Source: SAR324 cluster bacterium (GTDB taxonomy: Bacteria; SAR324; XYD2-FULL-50-16; HCM1). Taken from it: a stretch of 64,000 nucleotides of DNA. Shown here piece after piece: positions 8,454-17,932 of this stretch (within the stretch, counting starts at the first letter, position 1; the number at the start of each line of letters is the position of its first letter). The translations under genes were made by a program, and so were the position numbers. The DNA lies in assembly GCA_002995645.1 (NCBI GenBank), contig PUHO01000001.1, forward strand, positions 17,895 through 81,894. The letters are read 5' to 3'. A model generated the notes under the pieces. The model was not told the origin of the DNA. It made no database searches and saw only the letters and a list, made by a program, of their open reading frames with translations.

Positions 8454-10748
8454 ATGTTTTCTTTCTTAACTAAACAAAAATATACTGTTCTGTTCTTACT
8501 GTTCTTTCTTACAATAGGATTCAACTCCCAAGCAAAGACTAGATCAGTGCAGCAAGAGTATAGTCGTATTGCCGTTAAATACCACGCTTTATTTCGCCCT
8601 GGGAAATTTCGTAAATACGAATCAAATTGGTTAACAACAATCCAAGCTTTTGAAAGTATTTATAAAACGGCGCCTCATAGTAAAGAAGCGCCGTTAGCTT
8701 TGTTTAATATAGCTAATTTATATAAATCGCTTTACGTTTGGAATCACGATTCCCAATACTTAGACCATAGTATTGAAAGCTACACAAAATTTGTTGCCCT
8801 TTATAGTGAACACAAACTAGCAGACGATGCTTTATACCGCCTTGCTAATCTTTATTTAAATTATAAGAAATCACCGCACCTTGCCTATGAAGCGTTTATA
8901 CAGCTACAAACTTTCTATCCTCAAAGTGAGTTTAGAAATAAAGTGAAAGCAAATGTGGCAAGTCTACACAAAAAATATCCTTCTTTATCAACAAAATCAG
9001 CACAGACGCCAAGTGTATTATATAAAAAAGGGGCTAAATCATTTCATCTGCTTTTACAAAATCAGCAATTCGCATCAGCAACGGAAAATTGGCTTACTAC
9101 TGTTAAATTATTTCTAGATATAGCTAAAACCTATCCAAAACACACAAAAGCACCAGACGCTTTATTCAGCGCCGCCACTTTATATACAAAATTATATAAA
9201 CGTACGAACCAAGCAAAATACATTATAAGCGCTAGAGAAACATATAACAAACTACTACTACACTACCCGTTACATACCTTAGCAGACGATGCACTATATT
9301 ATATTGCAAAAAACTATGATTTTTATGAACATAATCCTAAGCAAGCTTATTTAAATTATACAAAATTACTACAACAATACCCAACAACAAGCTATGCGCA
9401 TACTGTTAAAAGTAGGCTACACGCCTTCCCATATGTAAAAGATAAAGATATTGAACAAGCAAACGCTAGCCTATTAGCTGTTGAAGATTTGCTTAAACCG
9501 CATTTTGGCGGGCTGTCTTTACGACAAAGCGAAAAAGCAAAAACAACGCCTATTAAAAACATAAGTTATTGGGCAACCGACGATTGGTCTCGCATTGTGA
9601 TTGAAGCGCAACATAAAGTACATTATAAATACCAATTACTAGAAAGTATTGTTGCAAATAAAAAACATAAACGATTATTTATCGACCTTTCTCCCGCTTT
9701 TTTATTACCTAATCACACTCGCAAAATTAAAGGTAAAAACGGCTTGCTTAATCAAACAAGAATCGCCCAGTTTTCCAATAACGTTGTACGAGTTGTTTTA
9801 GATTTAAACCAAGTGCAAGCTATTAAAGTATTTTCTTTAACAGCAACGAATAATTATAAAATTATTATGGATATTGCAGGGAAAAGTACTTTACCAAAAT
9901 TTGCTACTATAGAATCGCCTCATAAAGAACAAAAACAACAAGCTAAAAAAACAAAGCAAAAGCCAAAATCAGTTTTTTCTAAAAGAAATAAAGATAATGC
10001 AAAAACAGCGATTCATATATCAAAAAATAGTAAAATCCCGTTGGCTAAAATCTTAGGGCTAAAAGTTCGTACTATTATTATTGACCCGGGACATGGTGGC
10101 AAAGATCCGGGCGCAGTACACTCAAAAGATGACCCAACAGAAAAAGAAATTAACCTTGCAGTTGCACTAGAATTAGAAAAAATCCTTCATAAAAACATGA
10201 AGCAAGTAACTGTAGTTTTAACAAGAAGACGAGATATTTTTATTCCTTTAGAAACAAGAACTGCCATTGCTAACCAAAAACACGGCGATTTATTTATTTC
10301 TATTCATACAAACGCGTCTACGAGTCACAAGCCTAGAGGCATTGAAACCTATTATCTAAGTTTAACAAACGACCAAAAGGCACTAGCTCAAGCGGCAAGG
10401 GAAAACGCAAGTAGTTTAAAAAGCGTAGCTGATCTACAAAACGTCCTTGAAGACGTAATGACTAATTCAAAAGTTGCCGAATCTAAGTTGCTAGCTAAGT
10501 CTATTCAAGATAGTATGGGAAACTATGTTATTAAAAGGCACAAAATCAATACCTATAACTTAGGCGTTAAAAAAGCACCGTTTATTGTTTTAATTGGCGC
10601 ACATATGCCAAGTGTATTAACAGAAGTCGGCTTCCTTAGTAACTCCCAAGAAAGAGCGAAGTTAAAAACCCATGCTTACCGCCAACTTATTGCACAAAGT
10701 ATTTATTTAGGTATTAAAAATTACTTACACGCTATGAATATGTCTTAG
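8454..10748 (+). CDS. N-acetylmuramoyl-L-alanine amidase with TPR-like N-terminus and AMIN domain
   Basis: This 764-residue exported enzyme should cut the amide bond between muramic acid and the stem peptide, as in cell separation. A signal peptide occupies about residues 1-27. Two blocks of TPR/YbgF-like repeats follow (KEAPLALFNIANLYK, LADDALYRLANLY, then again near 260). An AMIN-like region lies around 375-480 and the Amidase_3 domain starts near 540. Zinc ligands are His in DPGHGGKDPGA, Glu in EKEINLAVAL and His in ISIHTNAS, and the catalytic Glu is in LTEVGFLSN. The lipoprotein gene follows after 2 bp. It is larger than the E. coli AmiC type because of the TPR part. Confidence 0.9.
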   Translation: MFSFLTKQKYTVLFLLFFLTIGFNSQAKTRSVQQEYSRIAVKYHALFRPGKFRKYESNWLTTIQAFESIYKTAPHSKEAPLALFNIANLYKSLYVWNHDSQYLDHSIESYTKFVALYSEHKLADDALYRLANLYLNYKKSPHLAYEAFIQLQTFYPQSEFRNKVKANVASLHKKYPSLSTKSAQTPSVLYKKGAKSFHLLLQNQQFASATENWLTTVKLFLDIAKTYPKHTKAPDALFSAATLYTKLYKRTNQAKYIISARETYNKLLLHYPLHTLADDALYYIAKNYDFYEHNPKQAYLNYTKLLQQYPTTSYAHTVKSRLHAFPYVKDKDIEQANASLLAVEDLLKPHFGGLSLRQSEKAKTTPIKNISYWATDDWSRIVIEAQHKVHYKYQLLESIVANKKHKRLFIDLSPAFLLPNHTRKIKGKNGLLNQTRIAQFSNNVVRVVLDLNQVQAIKVFSLTATNNYKIIMDIAGKSTLPKFATIESPHKEQKQQAKKTKQKPKSVFSKRNKDNAKTAIHISKNSKIPLAKILGLKVRTIIIDPGHGGKDPGAVHSKDDPTEKEINLAVALELEKILHKNMKQVTVVLTRRRDIFIPLETRTAIANQKHGDLFISIHTNASTSHKPRGIETYYLSLTNDQKALAQAARENASSLKSVADLQNVLEDVMTNSKVAESKLLAKSIQDSMGNYVIKRHKINTYNLGVKKAPFIVLIGAHMPSVLTEVGFLSNSQERAKLKTHAYRQLIAQSIYLGIKNYLHAMNMS

Positions 10749-10750
10749 TT

Positions 10751-11461
10751 ATGATTAAAAATATAATTTACTTACTTTTAGCAATTTGTTTACTTGCTTT
10801 AGGAAGTTGCTCTCATATTGAACTAAATGAAAACGACGTTGTTTCCGGATATACGACAAGTAAAATCAAAGCACAAGTAATAAAAACAAAAACTGATTTT
10901 GAATTACACGATGCCATTGGCAAGCGTCTATCTGTGTATAGTACGTATCACACAAAAACGCCGTCTCATATTAAACAAGAATTAGACTCGCTTATTTCTT
11001 CGCAAATTAAGCAATATAAAGTGTTTCCTATTAGTTACGATATAGCAGATACAAAAAAAATCATTACTAACCCCAGTATTGCAAAACAAGCAAAATTATA
11101 TTTTGCTACGTTAACTGATTTATCTGTATCAGATAAAAATCTAGCGTTTCCCATTAGTAAACAGCTAAAAGCAAATAGCTTTCTTGTTTTTACTATTGTA
11201 GCGTGGCCATGTGAATCTTGTTTTTCACAATATCAGCTATATGAAAAATTGCAACTTGTGAACGTGCAACATAGTAGCATTGTTTGGACTGCTAGTAGTT
11301 CGGTGGTCTTACAAAAAACACAACTAGGGCAAAGCGAAGCGCTTAGTAAAAAGATGGCGCACAATCTATTAGACGTATTTTATCATACGTTCAAACGTAA
11401 ATGGCATAAAAAAAGATATCATGCTTTGCAAGCTAGAACTATGAAAGCTAAAGCTAGCTAG
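10751..11461 (+). CDS. Predicted lipoprotein of unknown function
   Basis: This 236-residue protein has a lipoprotein signal peptide with lipobox LGSC (Cys near residue 20), so it is expected to be membrane-anchored in the periplasm. The rest is mixed alpha/beta with a basic C-terminus (KRKWHKKRYHALQ). I do not recognise the family. It follows the amidase gene by 2 bp, so it is probably co-transcribed. Its last 50 bp are duplicated at 11720-11769. In the ancestral arrangement its stop would have overlapped the recJ stop tail-to-tail by about 8 bp. Confidence 0.75.
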   Translation: MIKNIIYLLLAICLLALGSCSHIELNENDVVSGYTTSKIKAQVIKTKTDFELHDAIGKRLSVYSTYHTKTPSHIKQELDSLISSQIKQYKVFPISYDIADTKKIITNPSIAKQAKLYFATLTDLSVSDKNLAFPISKQLKANSFLVFTIVAWPCESCFSQYQLYEKLQLVNVQHSSIVWTASSSVVLQKTQLGQSEALSKKMAHNLLDVFYHTFKRKWHKKRYHALQARTMKAKAS

Positions 11462-11719
11462 CCGGGTATATATCTTGTACGTGTATTTCTCGCTTCATTT
11501 CTCCTTGAAAGTAATGGGCTTTCAAAGAAAACGTAACGTCGCAATACGTATGCGGTTGGGAAATATCTTTATGTTTTACTCCGTTCCAATACAACATTTC
11601 AACGCCACCTTGCAAGTACCATTTCAAATGTTTATCTTGTAAACGCAGCGGCTCAGGAAGAGCTAAAGAACGAATAGCAAAAATAGGTTGTTTATTACCG
11701 CTACCAAACGGCGCTAATT
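11462..11719 (-). pseudogene. Orphan recJ 3' end in duplication copy 1
   Basis: This fragment reads as the C-terminal 86 or so residues of RecJ, in frame without an internal stop, but has no start and no upstream gene. It is the extra copy produced by the 308-bp duplication. It also accounts for the 300-bp gap between the lipoprotein and recJ. Confidence 0.9.
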
Positions 11720-11769
11720 AAAGATATCATGCTTTGCAAGCTAGAACTATGAAAGCTAAAGCTAGCTAG
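11720..11769 (+). pseudogene. Orphan 3' end of the lipoprotein gene in duplication copy 2
   Basis: These 50 bp are identical to the last 50 bp of the lipoprotein gene, including its stop, which overlaps the recJ stop region. This is a remnant with no coding role of its own. Confidence 0.85.
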
Positions 11770-13477
11770 CCGGATATATATCTTGTACGTGTATTTCTCG
11801 TTTCATTTCTCCTTGAAAGTAATGGGCTTTCAAAGAAAACGTAACGTCACAATACGTATGCGGTTGGGAAATATCTTTATGTTTTACTCCGTTCCAATAC
11901 AACATTTCAACACCACCTTGCAGGCACCATTTCAAATGTTTATCTTGTAAACGCAGCGGCTCAGGAAGAGCTAAAGAACGAATAGCAAAAATAGGTTGTT
12001 TATTCCCGCTACCAAACGGCGCTAATTTAGGAATAACAGAAAAAAGAGAATCATCAAGCATGCCTAAGTTCACTTCTATTTCTGCTTGCGCTTGTTGCGT
12101 TGTTTCTTGCTGGTTAAAATAGAGGTTACAACTTTCGTAAAACGCTTGCTTCACTTCTGGCAAATTTTCTTTTTTAAACGTGGCGCCGGCTGCTTTTTTA
12201 TGTCCGCCAAAACGAAGTAAATACGGCGACAATTGTTCCATTACAGCCATTAAATTGCCTTCTTTTGTCCTTAAAGACGCTTTATAACAATCATATTCAC
12301 CGTCAGAAACAACGCAAACCGGTTTATTATGTGTACTACCAATTTTTGATGCAACAATACCAATGACTCCTTCATACGACTTAGAACTCGCATCTTCATA
12401 GGAGTGAGACGCATCTATAAAAATACCTTTTTCTTCTGCGTGTTGTATATTTAACTGTTTAAATAATTTATTTTGCAACTTACGCCGGTCGTTGTTAAGC
12501 GTCTTTAGTTGCTCATATTGTGCCGCAGCTTCTTCATCAGTTGTAGACATAAGAAAACTAAGGCTATACTTTGCTTCTTTCATTCGCCCGGCAGCATTAA
12601 TTAACGGCGCTATAATAAAACTAATTACTCTATCGTCTATAGTGCGTAATTTATGTTTATCACGTAACACACGTAAATAAGAATAATAACAAGCTGACTC
12701 CGGCGCTACTTGCATGGTCTGCATTTGTTCTAATCCAATTTTACACAAAATATGATTCAAGCCAATAAGCGGCATGCGATCGGCAAAAGTACCAAGTGTT
12801 ACCAGATCAAGGTAAGCTTTTAAGTTAGGCAACGGTTGATTATCCCATTCTTTGTCTTCACGTAATGACGTACGTAAAGCAATAACAAGCAAAAGAGCAA
12901 CGGCAGCGCCACAAATACGCTGTTCCGGATACGTACAATCTTCTTGACAGGGATTAATAATTAACGTTGCCGGGCAATTTGATTCTACAATTTGATGATG
13001 ATCTGTAACAACAACGTCTATGCCGGCATTTTTTAATAAAGCAATTTCTTTTTTTGCCGTAATACCGTTATCTACGGTAATAATCAAATCCGGCTTACTT
13101 TCTAAAAGATCGTTTACTGTTTTTTCAGTAATACCATAGCCATGAGTAAAACGGTTGGGAATAAAAGCCTCAACAGGCACATTAATATGCGCAAAAAAAC
13201 GAAGTAAAAGCGCAGTCGCCGTTACGCCGTCAACATCATAATCACCAACGATCATGATTTTTTTCTTATTAAAAATCGCTTTTTTAATTAAACTAACGCT
13301 CGCCTCCATATCTTTCATTAAAAAAGGATCGGGAATATCCCGTAAAGAACTATCTAGGAATCTAGATTCTTCTTGTATACTTCTATTTGAAAGCAAGGTT
13401 TTACAAATACTTTGCGTTGTATTTGTGTCTTCCACGTACCAACTATCTAACGGATATTGAATATAAAGATGACTCAT
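11762..13477 (-). CDS. recJ: Single-stranded-DNA-specific exonuclease RecJ
   Basis: This 571-residue 5'-3' single-strand exonuclease acts in recombination and repair. DHH-family motifs are visible: VGDYDVDGVTATALL (metal Asp residues) near 78, TVDNGIT, VVTDHHQ (DHH signature) and, in the DHHA1 part, RFGGHKKAAGATF. An OB-like C-terminal region follows. The length is normal. The start abuts the stop of the upstream HEAT-like gene with a 1-bp overlap, so the pair is an operon. Its 3' 258 bp are duplicated just downstream. Confidence 0.95.
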   Translation of the reverse strand: MSHLYIQYPLDSWYVEDTNTTQSICKTLLSNRSIQEESRFLDSSLRDIPDPFLMKDMEASVSLIKKAIFNKKKIMIVGDYDVDGVTATALLLRFFAHINVPVEAFIPNRFTHGYGITEKTVNDLLESKPDLIITVDNGITAKKEIALLKNAGIDVVVTDHHQIVESNCPATLIINPCQEDCTYPEQRICGAAVALLLVIALRTSLREDKEWDNQPLPNLKAYLDLVTLGTFADRMPLIGLNHILCKIGLEQMQTMQVAPESACYYSYLRVLRDKHKLRTIDDRVISFIIAPLINAAGRMKEAKYSLSFLMSTTDEEAAAQYEQLKTLNNDRRKLQNKLFKQLNIQHAEEKGIFIDASHSYEDASSKSYEGVIGIVASKIGSTHNKPVCVVSDGEYDCYKASLRTKEGNLMAVMEQLSPYLLRFGGHKKAAGATFKKENLPEVKQAFYESCNLYFNQQETTQQAQAEIEVNLGMLDDSLFSVIPKLAPFGSGNKQPIFAIRSLALPEPLRLQDKHLKWCLQGGVEMLYWNGVKHKDISQPHTYCDVTFSLKAHYFQGEMKREIHVQDIYPAS

Positions 13478-15828
13478 TATCTATCTTCAGGAACGATTTT
13501 TAAATATTGTCTTTGAGCGTGATAGCTATCAATTAATTGTAAAAAGAAAATTACTTTTGTGCGAAGTCTTTCTTGCGTAACAGATAAAGTTGCTTCTTGG
13601 TCTAGTTTTTCTTTAATAAGTAAAAAATACTTTCTTGCTTTTGCTTTTTTATCTAAATAAAACTCGGCAGTTGCTTTTTCAAATTGCCAGTCTAACGTAT
13701 CTTCTTTATTCTCTTCTAAAATCGCAAGGACTTCGTCCCATTTGCGTAAACCTTGGTATAACTTCAGTAAAATAGTTCTGACTTCCTTACGTTCTTGTTT
13801 AGATAATTCTTCTTTTTGCAGTTGCGTAGCTAAAGCAATAAATTTATCCGGATTATACGACTTTTGTTGAAAAAACGGAAAGTTTAATAAAGTAATCGAA
13901 TAATTTTGAAACATTTTTACAGGCGAATGATTAGACAAGAATAATTCTGTTCTTGCTATATTCTCTATTTCCTTCGCACTTTCATAATCTAAATCAAATT
14001 CAATAGGCGTAGCGCAATGAAGGCATTTGAATTTTTTATCTGTCCAAATATCATCTTTTGTAAGCGTATCACTTTGTAAAAGAGCTCTTTCATTAACGTA
14101 AATTGATTCTACTGTAAGCAAAGAAAAAAGCTGACATTCATTACAATATAACTTTACGTTATAATCATATTTAACAAGAGCTTGATAGGGTAAATTAGTA
14201 TTCTCTTGCTCTTCTTTAATAGTAATTTCTAAAGGAAAATCGTATAAAGTAGCTAAAAACCGTATTAACACGCTAATTTCTGTAAACGAAGCTTGGTATA
14301 GTTGGCATAGCTTTTTAAAATAACAAGGATCTGGCAAAGATTGAATACAAGAATATAAAGAATTAAAATGAAAACGAACTAAATAATCAAAATTATTATA
14401 AATAAAAGGAATAATTTCACGTGAATTATAATCTATAAAAATAGAAATAGCATAATTAATTGCTTTATGATTTCCTTTTTCCACGTAATATTGAAAGTTT
14501 GCTTTAAAATAAGTAAATACAATCTCAAATAAATAAGGCGAGCAAGGTTGCGACAAAAGGGACGGCCAATTAATATCCTTTCCTAACCATTCGCCGCTAT
14601 ATAATTTCCAAAGGATTTGCATTTCCGATATGTTTTCTATATCGTTATACAATCGTTCTACCGTTTTAATTTTCAAATTCCCGGTTGTAAGCAAAGGCGC
14701 TTGCGGAAAGAAAGCTTCTAGAATCCGTTGTTGTTGGGATTGCAGAATAAAAGGGCTATAAAACAGTTGTGAAATAAAAGAAGCGTATTCCGAGGGATCT
14801 TGCAAATAAAAAGTAAGTTTATCGTCAACAAGAACGTATTGTATTAACGTTAAAATGAAGATCATTTCAACTGTTCGCACTTTAGTTGGCATTTGCTCTT
14901 TCCAATAAGAAGCATTGCCAATAGTAGAAATTACAATATTAAAATAAGGGATATCTTTATGCGTTGAATTAGCAGAAACCTGTTCCCAATATTCTTTTAA
15001 GATTTGTATAATAGGATAGGTCGCTATTTCATAATCATTTCTATAACTATCTAAATCAAAATAACTAGAAAACCGATATATAATTTCTTCTGTTTCCGGC
15101 GGCATAGTAATGCCGGCAGTTTTGAAAATTTCAGTTAATACATTAACAACAGAATGCGAAGTATTAAGCGCGTTTTCAATCCATTGAAAAAAAGAAGACA
15201 TTTTCCAATAGTGAATTTGCGAATCAACTAAGAAACGACTTCTATCGTTTTGCATTACAGTTTGATACTTTTCTAATAACAAAGAGAAGTTATCTAGATC
15301 ATCTTGCGCAGCATAAAACAAATGTTCGTATAATATACTATTATAAATTGCATTTTTTTTCTTATGATTAATAATATCTAGGAAATAAGCAAAATAAAAT
15401 TGAGGATTATACTCAAGAAGAATTTTCACAATATTGCTTAAAGTGGACGAGTCCACAGTATCAACGTTAACCAAGAAATCAATCCAATTTTTTAATTTTT
15501 GAACAATCAAAACATTTTCTTGAAACCGGCAAAGAACAAGCGCGGCTTGCACTTTCATAAAGTCAATAGACATATCAAAGATGCGATTAATTAAAGGCAT
15601 CAAAGACGAAGGGAGTTCTTCTTGCTTAGCAAGAAAAGAAAGAGAAACTTCTTGGATTACTTCATCGCGAGAAAGCAATAAATCTTCAATATATGTATTC
15701 CAAAGGTTGGGGTATTGAGAAACAAGCTGGAAAGCTTGCCATCTTTGTAAAACACCGTCTTGCGTACGTTTTTTTCTCAATAAATTCAGGTCATACTTTT
15801 GCATAGAGAATGGCGTTGTCGTTAGCAT
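13477..15828 (-). CDS. Large HEAT/TPR-like protein with a zinc-ribbon-like insert, unknown function
   Basis: This 783-residue protein is not recognised. The N-terminal 500 residues look like alpha-helical solenoid repeats (HEAT-like, e.g. EVIQEVSLSFLAKQEE). A probable zinc ribbon has Cys562-X2-Cys565 and Cys602-X2-Cys605. The tail is TPR-like (LYQGLRKWDEVLAILEENK). There is no signal peptide or membrane segment. It is translationally coupled to recJ, which hints at a DNA-repair or regulatory link but proves none. The ATG at 15828 lies 15 bp from an octanucleotide repeat. A second ATG at 15804 would also give a good start. Confidence 0.65.
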   Translation of the reverse strand: MLTTTPFSMQKYDLNLLRKKRTQDGVLQRWQAFQLVSQYPNLWNTYIEDLLLSRDEVIQEVSLSFLAKQEELPSSLMPLINRIFDMSIDFMKVQAALVLCRFQENVLIVQKLKNWIDFLVNVDTVDSSTLSNIVKILLEYNPQFYFAYFLDIINHKKKNAIYNSILYEHLFYAAQDDLDNFSLLLEKYQTVMQNDRSRFLVDSQIHYWKMSSFFQWIENALNTSHSVVNVLTEIFKTAGITMPPETEEIIYRFSSYFDLDSYRNDYEIATYPIIQILKEYWEQVSANSTHKDIPYFNIVISTIGNASYWKEQMPTKVRTVEMIFILTLIQYVLVDDKLTFYLQDPSEYASFISQLFYSPFILQSQQQRILEAFFPQAPLLTTGNLKIKTVERLYNDIENISEMQILWKLYSGEWLGKDINWPSLLSQPCSPYLFEIVFTYFKANFQYYVEKGNHKAINYAISIFIDYNSREIIPFIYNNFDYLVRFHFNSLYSCIQSLPDPCYFKKLCQLYQASFTEISVLIRFLATLYDFPLEITIKEEQENTNLPYQALVKYDYNVKLYCNECQLFSLLTVESIYVNERALLQSDTLTKDDIWTDKKFKCLHCATPIEFDLDYESAKEIENIARTELFLSNHSPVKMFQNYSITLLNFPFFQQKSYNPDKFIALATQLQKEELSKQERKEVRTILLKLYQGLRKWDEVLAILEENKEDTLDWQFEKATAEFYLDKKAKARKYFLLIKEKLDQEATLSVTQERLRTKVIFFLQLIDSYHAQRQYLKIVPEDR

Positions 15829-15842
15829 AAGAAGAGAAAAAA

Positions 15843-15918
15843 TTTATTGCATTATTGCATTATTGCATTATTGCATTATTGCATTATTGCATTATTGCAT
15901 TATTGCATTATTGCATTA
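15843..15918. repeat. Octanucleotide tandem repeat, unit ATTATTGC, about 9 copies
   Basis: The 8-bp unit runs nearly perfectly for about 75 bp. It begins 15 bp upstream of the HEAT-like gene start and about 205 bp upstream of purDE. The position covers the expected promoter or 5' leader of the minus-strand gene. Copy-number slippage would change spacing in 8-bp steps, as in promoter-type phase variation. Confidence 0.95.
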
Positions 15919-16123
15919 TACGTTGTCTATCATATTTATTCAACTAAATTTTATATATTTAAGAGATTTTTTTGCCTACTTATAAAATTCAAAATAAAAT
16001 AAGCTCTGTCACAATTAAAATCTTGTTCAAATACCTAATTTATTTCTTGACCTTAATATCTATTTATTGTTATTTTCGTTATGTAAAATAAGATATTTAA
16101 CGAGATCAGTCATTACTCTTCTT

Positions 16124-17914
16124 ATGAAAAACATACTAATAATTGGCTCCGGTGCAAGAGAACATGCACTAGCCTGGAAACTACGACAAAGTAAAGAAAT
16201 CAATAACTTATATGTAAGTCCGGGCGGTAGCGCCTTTGATGGACTTGCCGAATCATGGTATATTTCAGACCTGCCAAAACTGGCGGCTAAAGCCGGCGCG
16301 TCTGAGCTAGACTATATTCTAGTTGGGCAAGAAGACTACCTAGTTCAAGGTATAAGCGAAGCTTTCACTGCATACACAACAACCGTCATTGGTCCCAATC
16401 GCATTGCGGCACAATTGGAAGGAAGCAAAATATTTGCAAAAGAGTTTATGCAAAAACATAAGGTCCCCACTGCAGCTTTTCAAAAATTTGACTCGTCACA
16501 AGTCGCGTTTGACTATATTGACAAAGCACCGTATAACCTTGTAGTTAAAGCAGACGGACTAGCCGCCGGGAAAGGCGTATTTGTATGTAGTACAAAAGAA
16601 GAAGCTAAGCAGTCTGTAACACAAATATTGCAAAATCGCATTTTTGGCGATGCCGGTAAAAACCTAGTTATTGAAGAACAACTTACAGGGGAAGAGCTTT
16701 CTTTTTTCATTTTCACAGACGGCATTAGCTATAAAGCCATGCCAAGCGTGCAAGATTATAAAAGACAAAAAGACCAAGATCAAGGACCTAATACTGGCGG
16801 AATGGGTTGTTTTACGCCGGCAGCGGCAATGACAAGCGATCTTTACAAAGAAATATGTAAAACTATTGTAGAGCCAACGCTAGCAGGTTTGCAAAAAGAA
16901 GAAATACTATACCAAGGTATTTTATATATTGGTATTATGGTGCAAAACGGCAAGCCGTACGTTATTGAATATAACATACGATTCGGCGATCCTGAATGCC
17001 AATTATTAATGATGCTACTAGAAACGGATCTAGTTACTATTTGCGAAGCGATTGCAAAACAAAAACTAAACGATCTTGTTATTTCTTGGAAAGAAAAACC
17101 CGGGGCACTTGTTGTTCTTGCTAGTGAAAACTATCCTAGCTCTTATCCAACAAATATACCGATTACCGGGCTAGAGAAGATTCACGAAACAGATAATAAA
17201 AGAGTATTCTTTGCCGGCGTAAAAAAAGAAAACAATATATTTCACACAAACGGCGGACGCGTATTAAGTGTTTGCGCCACAGAAGACACGCTTAAGAAGG
17301 CTATTAATTCTTGTTATGAAGCGGTTTCTCATATTCATTGGAAAGGTATGCAATACAGAACGGACATTGGATTAAAAGGATTAATTAAGAACAATCCTAA
17401 TCCTTCTTGTATGAATCTTATTGACAAACCCCCTTGTATAGGTATTATCATGGGATCAGCTTCTGATGCTCCTATTGCAAAAAAAGCGATTACCATATGT
17501 AAAGAATTTGGCGTTGATTATGAAGTTATTGTTGCGTCAGCACACAGAACCCCGGACGTAGTAAAAACGTTTATTACAATAATGGAAGAAAGAGGCGTCG
17601 GCGCTTTTATTGCCCTTGCCGGACTTGCCGCGCATTTACCGGGCGTTGTTGCTTCGCATACAGTTAAACCGGTTATTGGCGTGCCTATTGCTTCGGCTCC
17701 CTTGCAAGGACAAGACGCTTTACTTGCGATTGTGCAAATGCCGCCGGGAATTCCTGTTGCCACAGTTGGCATTAATCGTGCTGAAAATGCGGCGCTTTTA
17801 GCAATGCAAATTTTAGCAACACAACACAAATCTTTAGAAGAAAAACACAAAGCTTACAGAAAACAAATGGCAGAAAAAGTATTGGCAACCCAGCCTGATT
17901 GGGATTCATTATAA
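16124..17914 (+). CDS. purD: PurD-PurE fusion: phosphoribosylamine-glycine ligase / N5-CAIR mutase
   Basis: This bifunctional purine-synthesis protein has about 596 residues. The N-terminal part (1-425) is PurD, which joins phosphoribosylamine and glycine. It has IIGSGAREHALAW at the start and the ATP-grasp motifs KADGLAAGKGV, GGMGCFTPA and EYNIRFGDPECQ. From about 438 to the end it is PurE, the carboxyaminoimidazole ribotide mutase, with GSASDAP, ASAHRTPD and the Gly/Ala-rich substrate loop AGLAAHLPGVVA. SAHRTP is the class I form, which normally needs PurK to make its substrate. The ATG at 16124 is preferred to a TTG 57 bp upstream. purN follows after 18 bp. Confidence 0.93.
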   Translation: MKNILIIGSGAREHALAWKLRQSKEINNLYVSPGGSAFDGLAESWYISDLPKLAAKAGASELDYILVGQEDYLVQGISEAFTAYTTTVIGPNRIAAQLEGSKIFAKEFMQKHKVPTAAFQKFDSSQVAFDYIDKAPYNLVVKADGLAAGKGVFVCSTKEEAKQSVTQILQNRIFGDAGKNLVIEEQLTGEELSFFIFTDGISYKAMPSVQDYKRQKDQDQGPNTGGMGCFTPAAAMTSDLYKEICKTIVEPTLAGLQKEEILYQGILYIGIMVQNGKPYVIEYNIRFGDPECQLLMMLLETDLVTICEAIAKQKLNDLVISWKEKPGALVVLASENYPSSYPTNIPITGLEKIHETDNKRVFFAGVKKENNIFHTNGGRVLSVCATEDTLKKAINSCYEAVSHIHWKGMQYRTDIGLKGLIKNNPNPSCMNLIDKPPCIGIIMGSASDAPIAKKAITICKEFGVDYEVIVASAHRTPDVVKTFITIMEERGVGAFIALAGLAAHLPGVVASHTVKPVIGVPIASAPLQGQDALLAIVQMPPGIPVATVGINRAENAALLAMQILATQHKSLEEKHKAYRKQMAEKVLATQPDWDSL

Positions 17915-17932
17915 CACGCGCAATTTAATGTT

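Larger units (their letters stand above)
11412..12027. repeat. 308-bp direct tandem duplication across the lipoprotein/recJ junction
   Basis: Copy 1 (11412-11719) and copy 2 (11720-12027) are head-to-tail copies of 308 bp. Each holds the last 50 bp of the lipoprotein gene and the last 86 or so codons of recJ on the opposite strand. I count seven base differences between them. Six are silent in the recJ frame and one changes Tyr to Cys. Both genes stay intact because copy 1 completes the lipoprotein and copy 2 completes recJ. Confidence 0.95.

Noticed and set aside
11462..11719. A second recJ gene
   Set aside because: Only the last 86 or so codons are present, without a start.
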